NCBI RefSeq assembly: GCF_002954245.1
Contig: NZ_PPTG01000045.1
Span: forward strand, 48,014-112,013
Direction: 5' to 3'
DNA length: 64,000 bases
DNA from: Cryobacterium aureum
GTDB lineage: Bacteria; Actinomycetota; Actinomycetes; Actinomycetales; Microbacteriaceae
A program made the position numbers and the translations under genes. Position 1 is the stretch's first letter. Every line of letters starts with the position of its first letter. Shown here one piece after another: positions 33,161-41,837 of the stretch. The notes below the pieces were generated by a model. It worked only from the letters and a program-made list of their open reading frames with translations. It was not told the DNA's origin and ran no database searches.

Positions 33161-35433
33161 CCGGCTCCCGCATCGCGAAGTTCTATCAGCTGTCGGTGCA
33201 GAAACGACTGGATTTGTTGCACAAACGCGGCGCGTTGAACGATGCCGACTATGCCATGTTGCAGCCGGGTACCGGGCTGCTCGACGCCGAAACCGCTGAC
33301 CGACTGACCGAAAACGTGATCGGCGTGTTTTCCCTGCCAATGGGGCTCGGGCTCAATTTTCAGATCAACGGTCGCGACTACCTGATTCCCATGGTGGTGG
33401 AGGAACCGTCCATCGTGGCGGCGGTCAGTTCCACCGCACTTCTGGTGCGCCAAAACGGCGGTTTTACCAGCACGGCCGATGAGCCGCTACTAATCGGCCA
33501 GGTGCAGGTCGTTGACGTCGCCGACCCGGCGTTGGCGCGTCTAGCTCTGCTCGCGCAGACGGAACAAATTCTGCGGCTCGCCAACAGCGGCCACGCGAAG
33601 ATGGTCGCCCGCGGCGGCGGCGCGCGCGGTGTCGAGGTGTATTCGCGGGGAGCGACGGCGCAGAACGGTGAGCTGCTGGTCGTGCACCTGCTGGTCGATA
33701 CCCGCGATGCGATGGGGGCGAATCTCGTCAACTCAATGTGCGAGAGCATTGCGCCCCTGGTCGAGCAAATCAGCACGGGGCGGGTGTTCCTGCGCATTCT
33801 CTCGAACCTGACTGATCGTGCCCTCGTGCGTGCCCGCGCGGTCATCCCGCAGGCAGCGCTGGCCACCGGGGAGTACTCCGGTGACCGCGTTCGTGACGGC
33901 ATCATTCTGGCTGCCGAATTCGCCGAGCTGGATCCCTACCGGGCTACCACCCACAACAAGGGCATCATGAACGTCATCGACGCCGTCGCGACCGGCAACG
34001 ACTGGCGAGCCATCGAAGCGGCTGCCCACGCCTATGCCGCTCGCGGTGAACACTACGCGCCGTTGTCGACCTGGCGGGCGAACTCGGCTGGTGACCTGGT
34101 CGGCGAGCTGACGATGCCGCTCAAGGTGGGCACGGTCGGCGGGCAGGTGGAATCAAACCCGGCCGTGCAAATCGCCCACAGCATCCTGAGAATCGGGTCG
34201 GCGCGCGAACTGGCCGAGGTCATGGCGGCGGCGGGGCTGGCCCAAAACCTGGCGGCGCTCAAAGCGCTCTCCACCACGGGAATCCAACACGGGCACATGC
34301 GCTTGCACGCCCGGGCGGTCGCGGTGGCCGCCGGCACCAGCCCGGCGCGCTTCGATGAGGTTGTGGAGCAGCTCGTCGTCGGCGGCGAGATTAAGGTGTG
34401 GAAGGCGCGGCAAATTCTGGCAGACCTTGAAGCCCCGCCGCTGGCCGCCAGCGCCCCCGCCGCCGCAGTAACAGCCATGCCCCCCACGCGTGCACCGCAG
34501 GGTGCGGGCGGGCACGTCGGTTACGGCAAGATCATCCTGCTCGGGGAACACTCAGTGGTGTACGGTCGGCGGGCCATCGCCGCGCCCATCGGCCTCACGG
34601 TGCGCGCCGAGGTCGGGCGCGGCGAGCCGGGGCAGGCGCCGATCATCACCGACTGGGACGCGGATGGTTCGGTGCAGGAACCGATCAGCGCCGACGTCTC
34701 ACACCGGGTCGCCACGTTGATCGCCGCACGTCTGGGTTTGCCGCAATCCGGCGTGCGGGTCGACGTGTTTTCTGAGCTGCCGCGAGCGAGCGGTCTAGGG
34801 GCGTCGGCCGCGTTCGCCGTCGCTCTCATCCGGGCGACCGCCGAGTGCTTCTCCATTCGGCTCAGCGACGAGCAAGTGTCGAGTTTGGCATTTGAGTGCG
34901 AAAAGATTGTGCACGGCACACCGTCCGGCATCGACAACACCGTTGCCACGTTCGGCCGTCCGATTCTTTTTCAAAAAACGGATGCTCCGAGTGGTCACGA
35001 AATCCGCGACATCGTCACACCGAATCCGATCCCGATTGTGATCGGTCTCACCGGTGTGCACGCCCTGACCGCGCACACGGTGGCCGCCGTGCGCGCGGCG
35101 TGGCGGCAGCGCCCCGCGCGTTACGATGCGATCTTCGATCAGATCGACTCTCTGGTCGGGGAGGGGGCCGACGCCCTGCGCCGGGGCGACACTGTCGAAC
35201 TGGGCGAGCTGATGAACATCAACCAGGGCCTGCTCAATGCCCTGCAAGTCTCGAGTCCCGAGCTCGAGCAGATGGTCGCCATCGCCCGCCGGGCCGGTGC
35301 CCTCGGTGCCAAGCTGACCGGCGGAGGCGGCGGCGGCGCGATGATCGCCGTGGCTGGGTCCGCTGGCGCTGAACCGATCCGTGCCGCCTTGCGCGGGGCC
35401 GGTTACACCACCTACCTGACCGAGATTCGGTAG
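33157..35433 (+). CDS. mvaA-mvaK1: Fusion protein: class II HMG-CoA reductase + mevalonate kinase
   Basis: 758 residues in one uninterrupted frame. Residues 1-425 are a class II (bacterial) HMG-CoA reductase: ENVIG at 52-56, catalytic Glu in EEPSIVAAVSS (82-83), DAMGAN at 184-189, Lys268 in HNKGI, Asp282 in ATGND, and the flap histidine region GIQHGHMRLHAR at 375-386. An Ala/Pro-rich linker (425-452) leads to a GHMP kinase: GYGKIILLGEHSVVYG at 455-470, ELPRASGLGASAAFAVAL, HGTPSGIDNTV and KLTGGGGGGAMIAVAG, the mevalonate-kinase spellings. The protein would reduce HMG-CoA to mevalonate and phosphorylate it. Both halves retain their key residues. Together with mvaD, mvaK2 and mvaS it supplies all steps from acetoacetyl-CoA to IPP. 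Confidence 0.93.
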   Translation: MTGSRIAKFYQLSVQKRLDLLHKRGALNDADYAMLQPGTGLLDAETADRLTENVIGVFSLPMGLGLNFQINGRDYLIPMVVEEPSIVAAVSSTALLVRQNGGFTSTADEPLLIGQVQVVDVADPALARLALLAQTEQILRLANSGHAKMVARGGGARGVEVYSRGATAQNGELLVVHLLVDTRDAMGANLVNSMCESIAPLVEQISTGRVFLRILSNLTDRALVRARAVIPQAALATGEYSGDRVRDGIILAAEFAELDPYRATTHNKGIMNVIDAVATGNDWRAIEAAAHAYAARGEHYAPLSTWRANSAGDLVGELTMPLKVGTVGGQVESNPAVQIAHSILRIGSARELAEVMAAAGLAQNLAALKALSTTGIQHGHMRLHARAVAVAAGTSPARFDEVVEQLVVGGEIKVWKARQILADLEAPPLAASAPAAAVTAMPPTRAPQGAGGHVGYGKIILLGEHSVVYGRRAIAAPIGLTVRAEVGRGEPGQAPIITDWDADGSVQEPISADVSHRVATLIAARLGLPQSGVRVDVFSELPRASGLGASAAFAVALIRATAECFSIRLSDEQVSSLAFECEKIVHGTPSGIDNTVATFGRPILFQKTDAPSGHEIRDIVTPNPIPIVIGLTGVHALTAHTVAAVRAAWRQRPARYDAIFDQIDSLVGEGADALRRGDTVELGELMNINQGLLNALQVSSPELEQMVAIARRAGALGAKLTGGGGGGAMIAVAGSAGAEPIRAALRGAGYTTYLTEIR

Positions 35434-35451
35434 ATAGTTGGTGACGGTTAT

Positions 35452-35505
35452 TTGCTGTCGCTGTTAAATTAGGACATGCTTACGTCATGTTAATAGCCCA
35501 CCGCC
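35452..35505 (+). promoter_or_regulatory. Promoter and operator copy 1 (39-bp repeat) upstream of the peptide-type ABC importer
   Basis: TTGCTG (35452-35457) and CATGCT (35475-35480) are 17 bases apart, a plausible -35/-10 pair. The 39-bp element 35467-35505 is 37/39 identical to 42290-42328 before the SUF operon. Inside it, ACATG (35474-35478) and CATGT (35486-35490) form an inverted repeat with a 7-base spacer that covers the -10, as a repressor site would. Confidence 0.6.
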
Positions 35506-35560
35506 AGGCGGAGTCAACATGCGTCACCGTTCGACCAGTACCTGAGAAGAGACCCCACCT

Positions 35561-37213
35561 ATGCGCACTCGTGCACATTCAACATCCCGACTTCGCGCCG
35601 CCGCCGCCGTCATTGCCACCATCGCTCTGGTTTCCGGATGCGCTGCCACCTCCCCGAATGCCCCCGCCAACGCGAACACGCTGACCTACGCCATCAACGG
35701 CGGCACGCTCAGCGGCGGCAAGATGGACATCCACTCGTCGGCGTTCCAGGCCACCGCCCTCGTAATGCGCAACTCCTTCGACTCCCTCGTCTATGAGAAA
35801 GCCGACGGTTCGTTCGTGCCATGGCTCGCCACGTCCTGGCAGATCTCCGACGACGGCCTGCACTACACGTTCGATCTGCGGGGCGATGTCACGTTCCACG
35901 ACGGCGAACCCTTCAACGCCGAGGCCGTCAAGGCTAATTTCGAGCACGTCGTCGCCCCAGAGACGGCGTCAGCGGATGCTGCCAGTCTGATCGGGTACGC
36001 CGAAACCGGCGGCTTCTACGCTGGCACCGAGGTCATCGACGAATTCACCGTTCGGGTGAACTTCAGCCAGCCATACGCGCCATTCCTGCAGGCGGTGAGC
36101 ACCGCCAAGCTTGGCTTCTACTCGCCGGCCACTCTGCGGGACAACGCGGCGCAGCTTTCGGCCGGTGGACCGGGCATTTCGGTGGGAACCGGACCTTACG
36201 TGCTGAGCGAATATACGCCAGACCAGAGCATCGTCTTCACCGCAAATGAAAACTACGACTGGGCGCCGGAGGGCAGCTCCCATCAGGGCGCGCCCGCCAT
36301 CGACACGCTCGAGTTCCGCATCCTTCCCGAATCCTCGGTGCGCACGGGCGCCCTCACGAGCGGCCAGGCACAGATCGCCAGCGACATCACTCCGAACACA
36401 GTCAGCCAGATCGGCGACGACTTCACCATCCAGAACGTGACGATGCCTGGCCTGCCGTACACCCTGTTCCTGAACGAGGCGCACGGCGTCTTCGCCGACG
36501 AGAACGTGCGCCGTGCCTTCGCGCTCGGGGTCGACATCGGTCCGGCCGTCGAGACCATCTACCAGGGACAGGCGGAGCGAGCCTGGAGCATCCTCTCCCC
36601 GGCCACGCCCAACTCCTACGACCCGAGCCTCGAAGACAGCTGGGCGTTCGACCCAGACCAGGCCAATGCGCTGCTTGATGCGTCCGGCTGGACCGAGCGC
36701 GACTCCGAGGGCTACCGCACTAAAGGTGGAGCCCGACTGAGCGCCCAGTGGCTCGCCTACACCCCGGTCTCCGACGCCAACGCAAGCCTCGGCGACGTGG
36801 TGCAGTCTGACCTGCGCGACATCGGGTTCGAAATCGTGCGCGACAACCGTGAGATCGCCCAATACTACGAGGCCTTCGACGCACGCGACTATGACCTGTC
36901 CGACTGGAGTTTCCCCAGCGTCGACGCCGACGTCCTGCGCGCCCACCTGCACAGCGGCGGCTATAAGAACGGCTCGTCTACGGCCGACCCGGTCGTCGAC
37001 CAGCTGCTCGACGACGCCATCGCCACGAGCGATCCGACCGAACGCGAAGCGCTCTACCAGCAGCTGCAGCAGTGGAACGCGACCCATGTGGTCATGGTGC
37101 CGATCACGGTGCCCACCGCCATCACCGCCTACAGCAAGACCATCGAGAACTTGAGCTTCGATCTGTACGGGCAGCCGCTCTTCTACGAGGCGTCCCTCAC
37201 GACCGCGCCGTGA
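35561..37213 (+). CDS. ABC transporter substrate-binding lipoprotein (SBP family 5, peptide/nickel type)
   Basis: 550 residues from ATG 35561. A lipoprotein signal peptide with basic start MRTRAHSTSRLR, hydrophobic run and lipobox LVSGC (Cys about residue 27) precedes a family 5 binding protein: NSFDSLVYEKADGSFVPWLATSW, the signature DGLHYTFDLRGDVTFHDGEPF and FNAEAVKANFEHV, and a C-terminal lobe with DANASLGDVVQSDLRDIGFEI. Such proteins bind oligopeptides, nickel chelates, glutathione or opines. The specificity is not readable, but its promoter duplicates that of the SUF operon, hinting at a sulfur- or iron-related cargo. It overlaps the permease gene by 4 bases (GTGA). Confidence 0.9.
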   Translation: MRTRAHSTSRLRAAAAVIATIALVSGCAATSPNAPANANTLTYAINGGTLSGGKMDIHSSAFQATALVMRNSFDSLVYEKADGSFVPWLATSWQISDDGLHYTFDLRGDVTFHDGEPFNAEAVKANFEHVVAPETASADAASLIGYAETGGFYAGTEVIDEFTVRVNFSQPYAPFLQAVSTAKLGFYSPATLRDNAAQLSAGGPGISVGTGPYVLSEYTPDQSIVFTANENYDWAPEGSSHQGAPAIDTLEFRILPESSVRTGALTSGQAQIASDITPNTVSQIGDDFTIQNVTMPGLPYTLFLNEAHGVFADENVRRAFALGVDIGPAVETIYQGQAERAWSILSPATPNSYDPSLEDSWAFDPDQANALLDASGWTERDSEGYRTKGGARLSAQWLAYTPVSDANASLGDVVQSDLRDIGFEIVRDNREIAQYYEAFDARDYDLSDWSFPSVDADVLRAHLHSGGYKNGSSTADPVVDQLLDDAIATSDPTEREALYQQLQQWNATHVVMVPITVPTAITAYSKTIENLSFDLYGQPLFYEASLTTAP

Positions 37214-38187
37214 CCGCGCACCGCGAGGGCCGTGCGCGTCGATCCGGCCGACCGGGCGCCCGCCTGGTCGGCCGGATCGGCCGGATCGGCGGCATGATCC
37301 TCGTGGTGTGGGGCGCCGCCACCGTGGGCTTCTTCTCGCTGCGGTTGATCCCCGGCGACCCGGTGAACGTGCTCGTGGGGCTCGGCAACGTGTCGCAGCG
37401 AGTGCGCGACCAGATCCGAGCAGACTGGGGCCTCGTCGACCCGCTTCTCCTGCAGTATTTCCACTACCTCGGCCGCCTGCTGCAGGGTGACCTCGGCACG
37501 TCGTATCGCATGCAACAACCCGTCGTCGCGGTGATCGGCCAGCAACTCGCGCCGACGATGCAACTGATGGGCCTCGCCATCGCGTTCGCCGTGCTGCTCG
37601 CGGTCGGGTCGGCGCTGCTCGGCCGCGGCAGGCGCACCGGCCCGATGGCTGGCCTGCTCGAGCTCGTGGCGGTGTCCTCGCCCACCTTTTGGATCGGTCT
37701 GGTGCTGATTGGTGTTTTCGGCTTCGGACTGGGTTGGTTCCCCGTGGTCGCCACCGCCGGGTTTGGCGCGCTCGTGCTGCCCGCCGTGACCCTCGCCATT
37801 CCGGTGGCCGGCATTCTCAGCCAGGTGTTGCGCCAGGGCCTCGACGACGCGGCCGCTCTGCCCTTTGTCGACACCGTGCGCGCCCGTGGAGCGAGCCAGA
37901 CCCGCCTCGTGCTGCGGCATACCCTGCGCCACGCCGCAGCGAACAGCGTCACCCTCACGGGCTACATCGTCGGTTCCTTGCTCGGCGGTTCGGTGCTGGT
38001 AGAGACCGTCTTCGCCCGTCCCGGACTCGGACGCGTGGCCCTGAACGCCATCGTCAATCGGGATGTGCCTGTGGTGCTGGGCATTATTGTGCTCGCCGCA
38101 GTGTCGTTCTCGTTGGTCAACCTGCTGGTCGACTTCGTGGCCGACCGTCTCGACCCGCGCCTGGCGACCGAGCAGGCCTACGCGTGA
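37210..38187 (+). CDS. ABC transporter permease (DppB/OppB type)
   Basis: 325 residues from GTG 37210. The first membrane segment is MILVVWGAATVGFFSLRLIPGD, with the DppB-family loop PGDPVNVLVGLGNVSQRVRDQI and YLGRLLQGDLGTSYRM. The C-terminal half contains the ATPase-coupling EAA-like loop FVDTVRARGASQTRLVLRHTLRHAA, then GYIVGSLLGGSVLVETVFARPGLGRVAL. About six membrane spans. Overlaps both neighbours by 4 bases. Forms a heterodimeric channel with the next gene product. Confidence 0.9.
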   Translation: MTAHREGRARRSGRPGARLVGRIGRIGGMILVVWGAATVGFFSLRLIPGDPVNVLVGLGNVSQRVRDQIRADWGLVDPLLLQYFHYLGRLLQGDLGTSYRMQQPVVAVIGQQLAPTMQLMGLAIAFAVLLAVGSALLGRGRRTGPMAGLLELVAVSSPTFWIGLVLIGVFGFGLGWFPVVATAGFGALVLPAVTLAIPVAGILSQVLRQGLDDAAALPFVDTVRARGASQTRLVLRHTLRHAAANSVTLTGYIVGSLLGGSVLVETVFARPGLGRVALNAIVNRDVPVVLGIIVLAAVSFSLVNLLVDFVADRLDPRLATEQAYA

Positions 38188-39044
38188 GCATTCTCGCCGC
38201 CGCGCGCTCCCGAACCGCCCGCACCCGACGCGTGACCCGGATTCCCACACCGGCCCTCTGGGTGGCCGCCGGCTTCCTACTGCTCCTCTTGCTGTCCGCA
38301 TTGTTTCCTCGGTTGTTCACCGGAACTGATCCCGTGCGCACGGACATCGGCGCTGCGCTGCTGGCGCCCGGCCCTGGGCATCCGTTTGGAACTGACCAGG
38401 CCGGCCGCGACGTGTTCGCACGTGTCATCTATGGCTCGCGCTACTCGCTCGTGATCGGCTTCGGGGCTACCCTGATTGCCCTCCTGGCGGGCCTGGTGAT
38501 CGGCTCTCTGGCCGGGCTGATGCGCCGGGTCGGCGACGGTGTATTGAGCCGGGCGATCGAGATCGTGATGGCGTTTCCGGAGTTTCTGCTAGCGCTGATC
38601 GTGATAGCGATCATCGGGCCGGGGGAGGCGAGTCTGCTGATCGCGGTCGCCATCGCGGTGATTCCGTCATATGCCCGCGTCGCCCGGGTACAGACCCTGG
38701 TGGTGAAGCGGGCCGGCTACGTGGAGGCCGCCCGCACACTCGGGGTGCCGCCGGCGGTCACCGTGCTGCGGCACGTGGTGCCGAACACGCTCGGGCCGTT
38801 GCTCGTGATGGCCACAATGGGAATCGGTACGGCCATCACGGCCGCCGCCGGCCTCAGTTTTCTCGGCCTCGGACCGAAGCCGCCCACACCGGAGTGGGGG
38901 CTCATTCTCTCCGAGGGACGCAACTTTCTCGCTACAGCCTGGTGGATCGCTGTGTTCCCTGGACTCGTGATCACCGCGACCGTGGTCTCGACGAGCGTTC
39001 TCGGACGGCATCTGCAGGCCAGCGCGGCGGGGCGGCAACGATGA
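38184..39044 (+). CDS. ABC transporter permease (DppC/OppC type)
   Basis: 286 residues from GTG 38184. It has an N-terminal membrane segment WVAAGFLLLLLLSALFPRLF, the DppC signature HPFGTDQAGRDVFARVIYGSRYSL, then five further spans. The coupling loop is YVEAARTLGVPPAVTVLRHVVPN and the end has GLSFLGLGPKPPTPEWGLILSEG, both diagnostic of DppC/NikC permeases. Coupled to the upstream permease (GTGA) and the downstream ATPase (ATGA). Confidence 0.9.
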   Translation: MSILAAARSRTARTRRVTRIPTPALWVAAGFLLLLLLSALFPRLFTGTDPVRTDIGAALLAPGPGHPFGTDQAGRDVFARVIYGSRYSLVIGFGATLIALLAGLVIGSLAGLMRRVGDGVLSRAIEIVMAFPEFLLALIVIAIIGPGEASLLIAVAIAVIPSYARVARVQTLVVKRAGYVEAARTLGVPPAVTVLRHVVPNTLGPLLVMATMGIGTAITAAAGLSFLGLGPKPPTPEWGLILSEGRNFLATAWWIAVFPGLVITATVVSTSVLGRHLQASAAGRQR

Positions 39045-40570
39045 GCGTCGTGAGTGTGCGCAACCTGCGCGTCGTCGTGCCGGGCGGGGCCGCCGTGGTC
39101 GATGGGGTGTCGTTTCGCATCGAGGCTGGGCAGTGCCTCGGCATCGTGGGGGAGTCCGGTGCCGGTAAGACCCTGACAGCGCGTAGCCTGATCGGGCTCG
39201 CCGGCTCCGGGGTCACCGCCGACGAACTGACGGTGGCTGGCGTCGACGCCCGCGCGCTCTCCCCTCAAGGCTGGCGGGGCCTCCGTGGGGCGCGGGTAGG
39301 GCTCGTGAGCCAGGATGCCCTGGTGTCTCTCGACCCGCTGCGCCGAGTGGGCGCCGAGGTGGCCGAACCGCTCGAGGTGCACGAACCGCAGCTCGGCCGT
39401 GTCGACCGTTCTCGCCGAGTGCTGCAGCTGCTCCGGCAGGTTGCCATGCCCGATCCGGCCCGGCGTGCCCGGCAGTACCCGCACGAGCTCTCCGGCGGGC
39501 TGCGCCAGCGCGCGCTTATCGCCGCGGCACTGGCGGCATCGCCGTCGCTGCTGATCGCCGACGAACCCACGACAGCTCTCGACGCGACGGTGCAGGCGCA
39601 GGTCGTGCGACTGCTGCGTGAGCTGAAGGAATCTGGCCTCGCCCTGTTGCTGATCAGCCATGACCTGTCGATCATCTGCCAGCTGGCCGACCAGGTGGCG
39701 GTCATGAAGGACGGCCGATTCGTGGAAGTGCAGGCCGCGGCCGCCCTGTTTGCCGCGCCGCAGCATCCGTATACTCGTCAGTTGCTGGCCGCTGCCGCGC
39801 TGGGCACGGCCACGGCGCCGAAGCCGGGCCCCGTGGTGCTCGCCGCACATGACCTCGCCAAGACATACGGAACGCTGACGGCCGTCGACGGGGTCTCGTT
39901 CGAACTGCGAGCCGGCCACACCGTGGGTATCGTGGGCGAGTCAGGCTCGGGTAAGAGTACCGTGGCACGGATGCTGCTGGGCACGCAGTCGCCCGACCAT
40001 GGTTCGGTGCTGCTGCACGGCGAGCCCTGGAGCGGCCTGCCGGAATCCCAGCGCCGGGCCCGGCGGGGACGTCTCCAAATCATTCACCAGGACTCGCTGA
40101 GCGCCTTCGACCCGCGGGCGACGGTGCTGCAGATTCTGTCGGAGGCTATCGCTCTCGACGGGATTTCGCGCCAGTGGCGTACAGCTCGGGCGGTGGAATT
40201 GCTCGCGCAGGTGGCGCTGGCGACCGGGCTGCTTGGCCGGCGCGCGCACGAGCTCTCCGGCGGGCAGCGGCAGCGCGTGGCGATCGCCAGGGCGCTCGCC
40301 CGGCGGCCGAGCATCCTGGTGTGCGACGAGCCGGTCTCGGCGCTCGACGCGCAGGTTCAATCCCAGGTGCTCGCGCTGCTGGCTTCTCTCCAGGAATCCA
40401 CCGGACTCGCCATGGTGTTCATCTCGCACGACCTCGCCGTGGTTCGGGCACTGAGCCACGAGATCCTCGTGATGAAGGAGGGCGTTGTTGTGGAGCAGGG
40501 GCCAGCGGTCGATCTCTTTGCGGCGCCGCAGCATCCGTTCACCCGCGAGTTGCTCGCCGCCCACCGGTAA
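39041..40570 (+). CDS. Double-domain ABC ATPase for peptide/nickel-type importer (DppD-DppF fusion)
   Basis: 509 residues from ATG 39041 with two complete nucleotide-binding domains. The first has Walker A GESGAGKTLTA, signature ELSGGLRQRALIAAAL and Walker B LLIADEPTTALDATVQ; the second has GESGSGKSTVARML, ELSGGQRQRVAIARAL and ILVCDEPVSALDAQVQ. Each ends with the family tail Q-HPYTRQLLAA or QHPFTRELLAAH. In most systems these are separate DppD and DppF proteins; the fused form is common in actinobacteria. It powers the two permeases and is the last gene of the operon. Confidence 0.92.
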   Translation: MSVVSVRNLRVVVPGGAAVVDGVSFRIEAGQCLGIVGESGAGKTLTARSLIGLAGSGVTADELTVAGVDARALSPQGWRGLRGARVGLVSQDALVSLDPLRRVGAEVAEPLEVHEPQLGRVDRSRRVLQLLRQVAMPDPARRARQYPHELSGGLRQRALIAAALAASPSLLIADEPTTALDATVQAQVVRLLRELKESGLALLLISHDLSIICQLADQVAVMKDGRFVEVQAAAALFAAPQHPYTRQLLAAAALGTATAPKPGPVVLAAHDLAKTYGTLTAVDGVSFELRAGHTVGIVGESGSGKSTVARMLLGTQSPDHGSVLLHGEPWSGLPESQRRARRGRLQIIHQDSLSAFDPRATVLQILSEAIALDGISRQWRTARAVELLAQVALATGLLGRRAHELSGGQRQRVAIARALARRPSILVCDEPVSALDAQVQSQVLALLASLQESTGLAMVFISHDLAVVRALSHEILVMKEGVVVEQGPAVDLFAAPQHPFTRELLAAHR

Positions 40571-40654
40571 AACCGACGTTTCTGCGGTGACCCGGCGCTC
40601 GCGGCACGTGTTTGCGACCGCGGCACTGGTTGGAACGCGTGCCACGACCCGGGA

Positions 40655-40842
40655 GAGAACCACGCTGTTCCCGGACGGCTGGCGTCGTGACCGGGGACGT
40701 CGCGACCGTCGACGAGGACGGCTTCCCCACGATCGTCGACCGCGCTAGGGCACTCACTATCACCGGTGGATGCAACCCCGCGCGCCTGCTCGGCAAGATC
40801 CTGCGCAAACAGGTGCGTGAGCAGCTGCTGACCACGCTCTGA
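40655..40842 (+). pseudogene. Remnant of an AMP-dependent acyl-CoA synthetase (C-terminal pieces)
   Basis: A decayed acyl-CoA ligase end. FPDGW is in one frame, and TGDVATVDEDGFPTIVDRAR with LTITGG in another, as if one base was inserted around 40685-40690; together these spell the hinge motif of adenylate-forming enzymes. Sequence then jumps directly to GKILRKQVREQLLTTL and TGA 40842, the usual C-terminal tail, so about 60 residues between hinge and tail are missing. The rest of 40571-40907 shows no other recognisable gene. Confidence 0.65.
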
Positions 40843-40907
40843 CCCGGGCAGCAGTTCCAAACCAGCGGATTGGAATCCCACCGCAGTCACCGCGGCCTTC
40901 CCCAGTG

Positions 40908-41798
40908 CTACATCGGTGCTCTCGCTGTCTGAGCGGACAGAAACGACCCGGACACGTGGCGGGTCATGCCGTTGTCCGGGATCGTGCGCCAGGGGTGGTC
41001 GGCCGCTGGCGGCTGCGGATACCAGACGTCGCGGGCATATCCGGCGATTTGCCCGGATTCCAACGCGCGAACGATCGCGTCACGGTCGGTGATCTCGGCT
41101 CGGGCCGTGTTCACGATGTACGAGCCTCGTTTCATTGATGAGATCAGGGCGTCGTCGAAGAGGTGATGCGTCTCCGGATGCAGCGGTGCATGGATCGATA
41201 CCACGTCGACGGCCCGCACGACCGAGGCCGCATCCGGGTGGAAGGTCAGCCCAAGTTCGCGCTTGATTTCGGTGGACAGCCTGTTCTTGTCGGTGTAGTG
41301 CAGGTGAACATCAAAGGGTGCGAGTCGGCGCAGAACGGCACGACCGATGCGGCCGGCCGCGATGACACCGACGTTCATTCCCTCGATGTCATGGGCGCGC
41401 TCGACGCTGTCGGCTATGTTCCAGCCACCATTGACGACCCATTCGTGCGAGGGGAGGTAGTTGCGAACGAGATCGAGGACTTGCATAACAGCGTGCTCGG
41501 CGACACTGATGCTGTTGCTATAGGTCTCTTCGACCACGGTGATGCCGTGGATGATTGTTGCGTCGAGATCAACGTGATCCGAACCGATGCCGGCCGTGAT
41601 CGCGAGCTTCAATTTTGGCGCCTCCGCGATCCTTTCTGCGGTCAAATAGGCCGGCCAGAATGGTTGGGAAATCACGATGTCAGCGCTCGCGAGCTCCCGT
41701 TCTGGGTAGTCATCAAGTACAGGGATGCTGTCGCGTGCGCACTGCGGCGGGTACCCGGTGACGGAATCTGGGTAAAGGACAAGAAGAATCTTGGCCAT
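40908..41798 (-). pseudogene. Degenerate NAD-dependent formate dehydrogenase (internal deletion, truncated C-terminus)
   Basis: 296 residues against about 385-400 for the family. Matching segments include AKILLVLYPDSVTGYPP, DADIVISQPFWPAYL-like ASADIVISQPFWPAYL, ITAGIGSDHVDLDATI, SNSISVAEHAVMQVLDLVRNYLPSHEW, GVIAAGRIGRAVLRRLAPF and YARDVWYPQPPAADHPW. About 45-50 residues normally found between the N-terminal block and SADIVISQPFW are gone, in frame. The C-terminus ends at SGSFLSAQTARAPM, losing some 60 residues, and the conserved PHISG is RHVSG. The frame is still open, so a protein could be made, but loss of part of the substrate/coenzyme domains argues against activity. A ribosome site AAAGAGG precedes ATG 41798. 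Confidence 0.75.
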
Positions 41799-41837
41799 GT
41801 GGCCTCTTTCTGTGACGCCGGTTTGGCAGGTGTCGCG

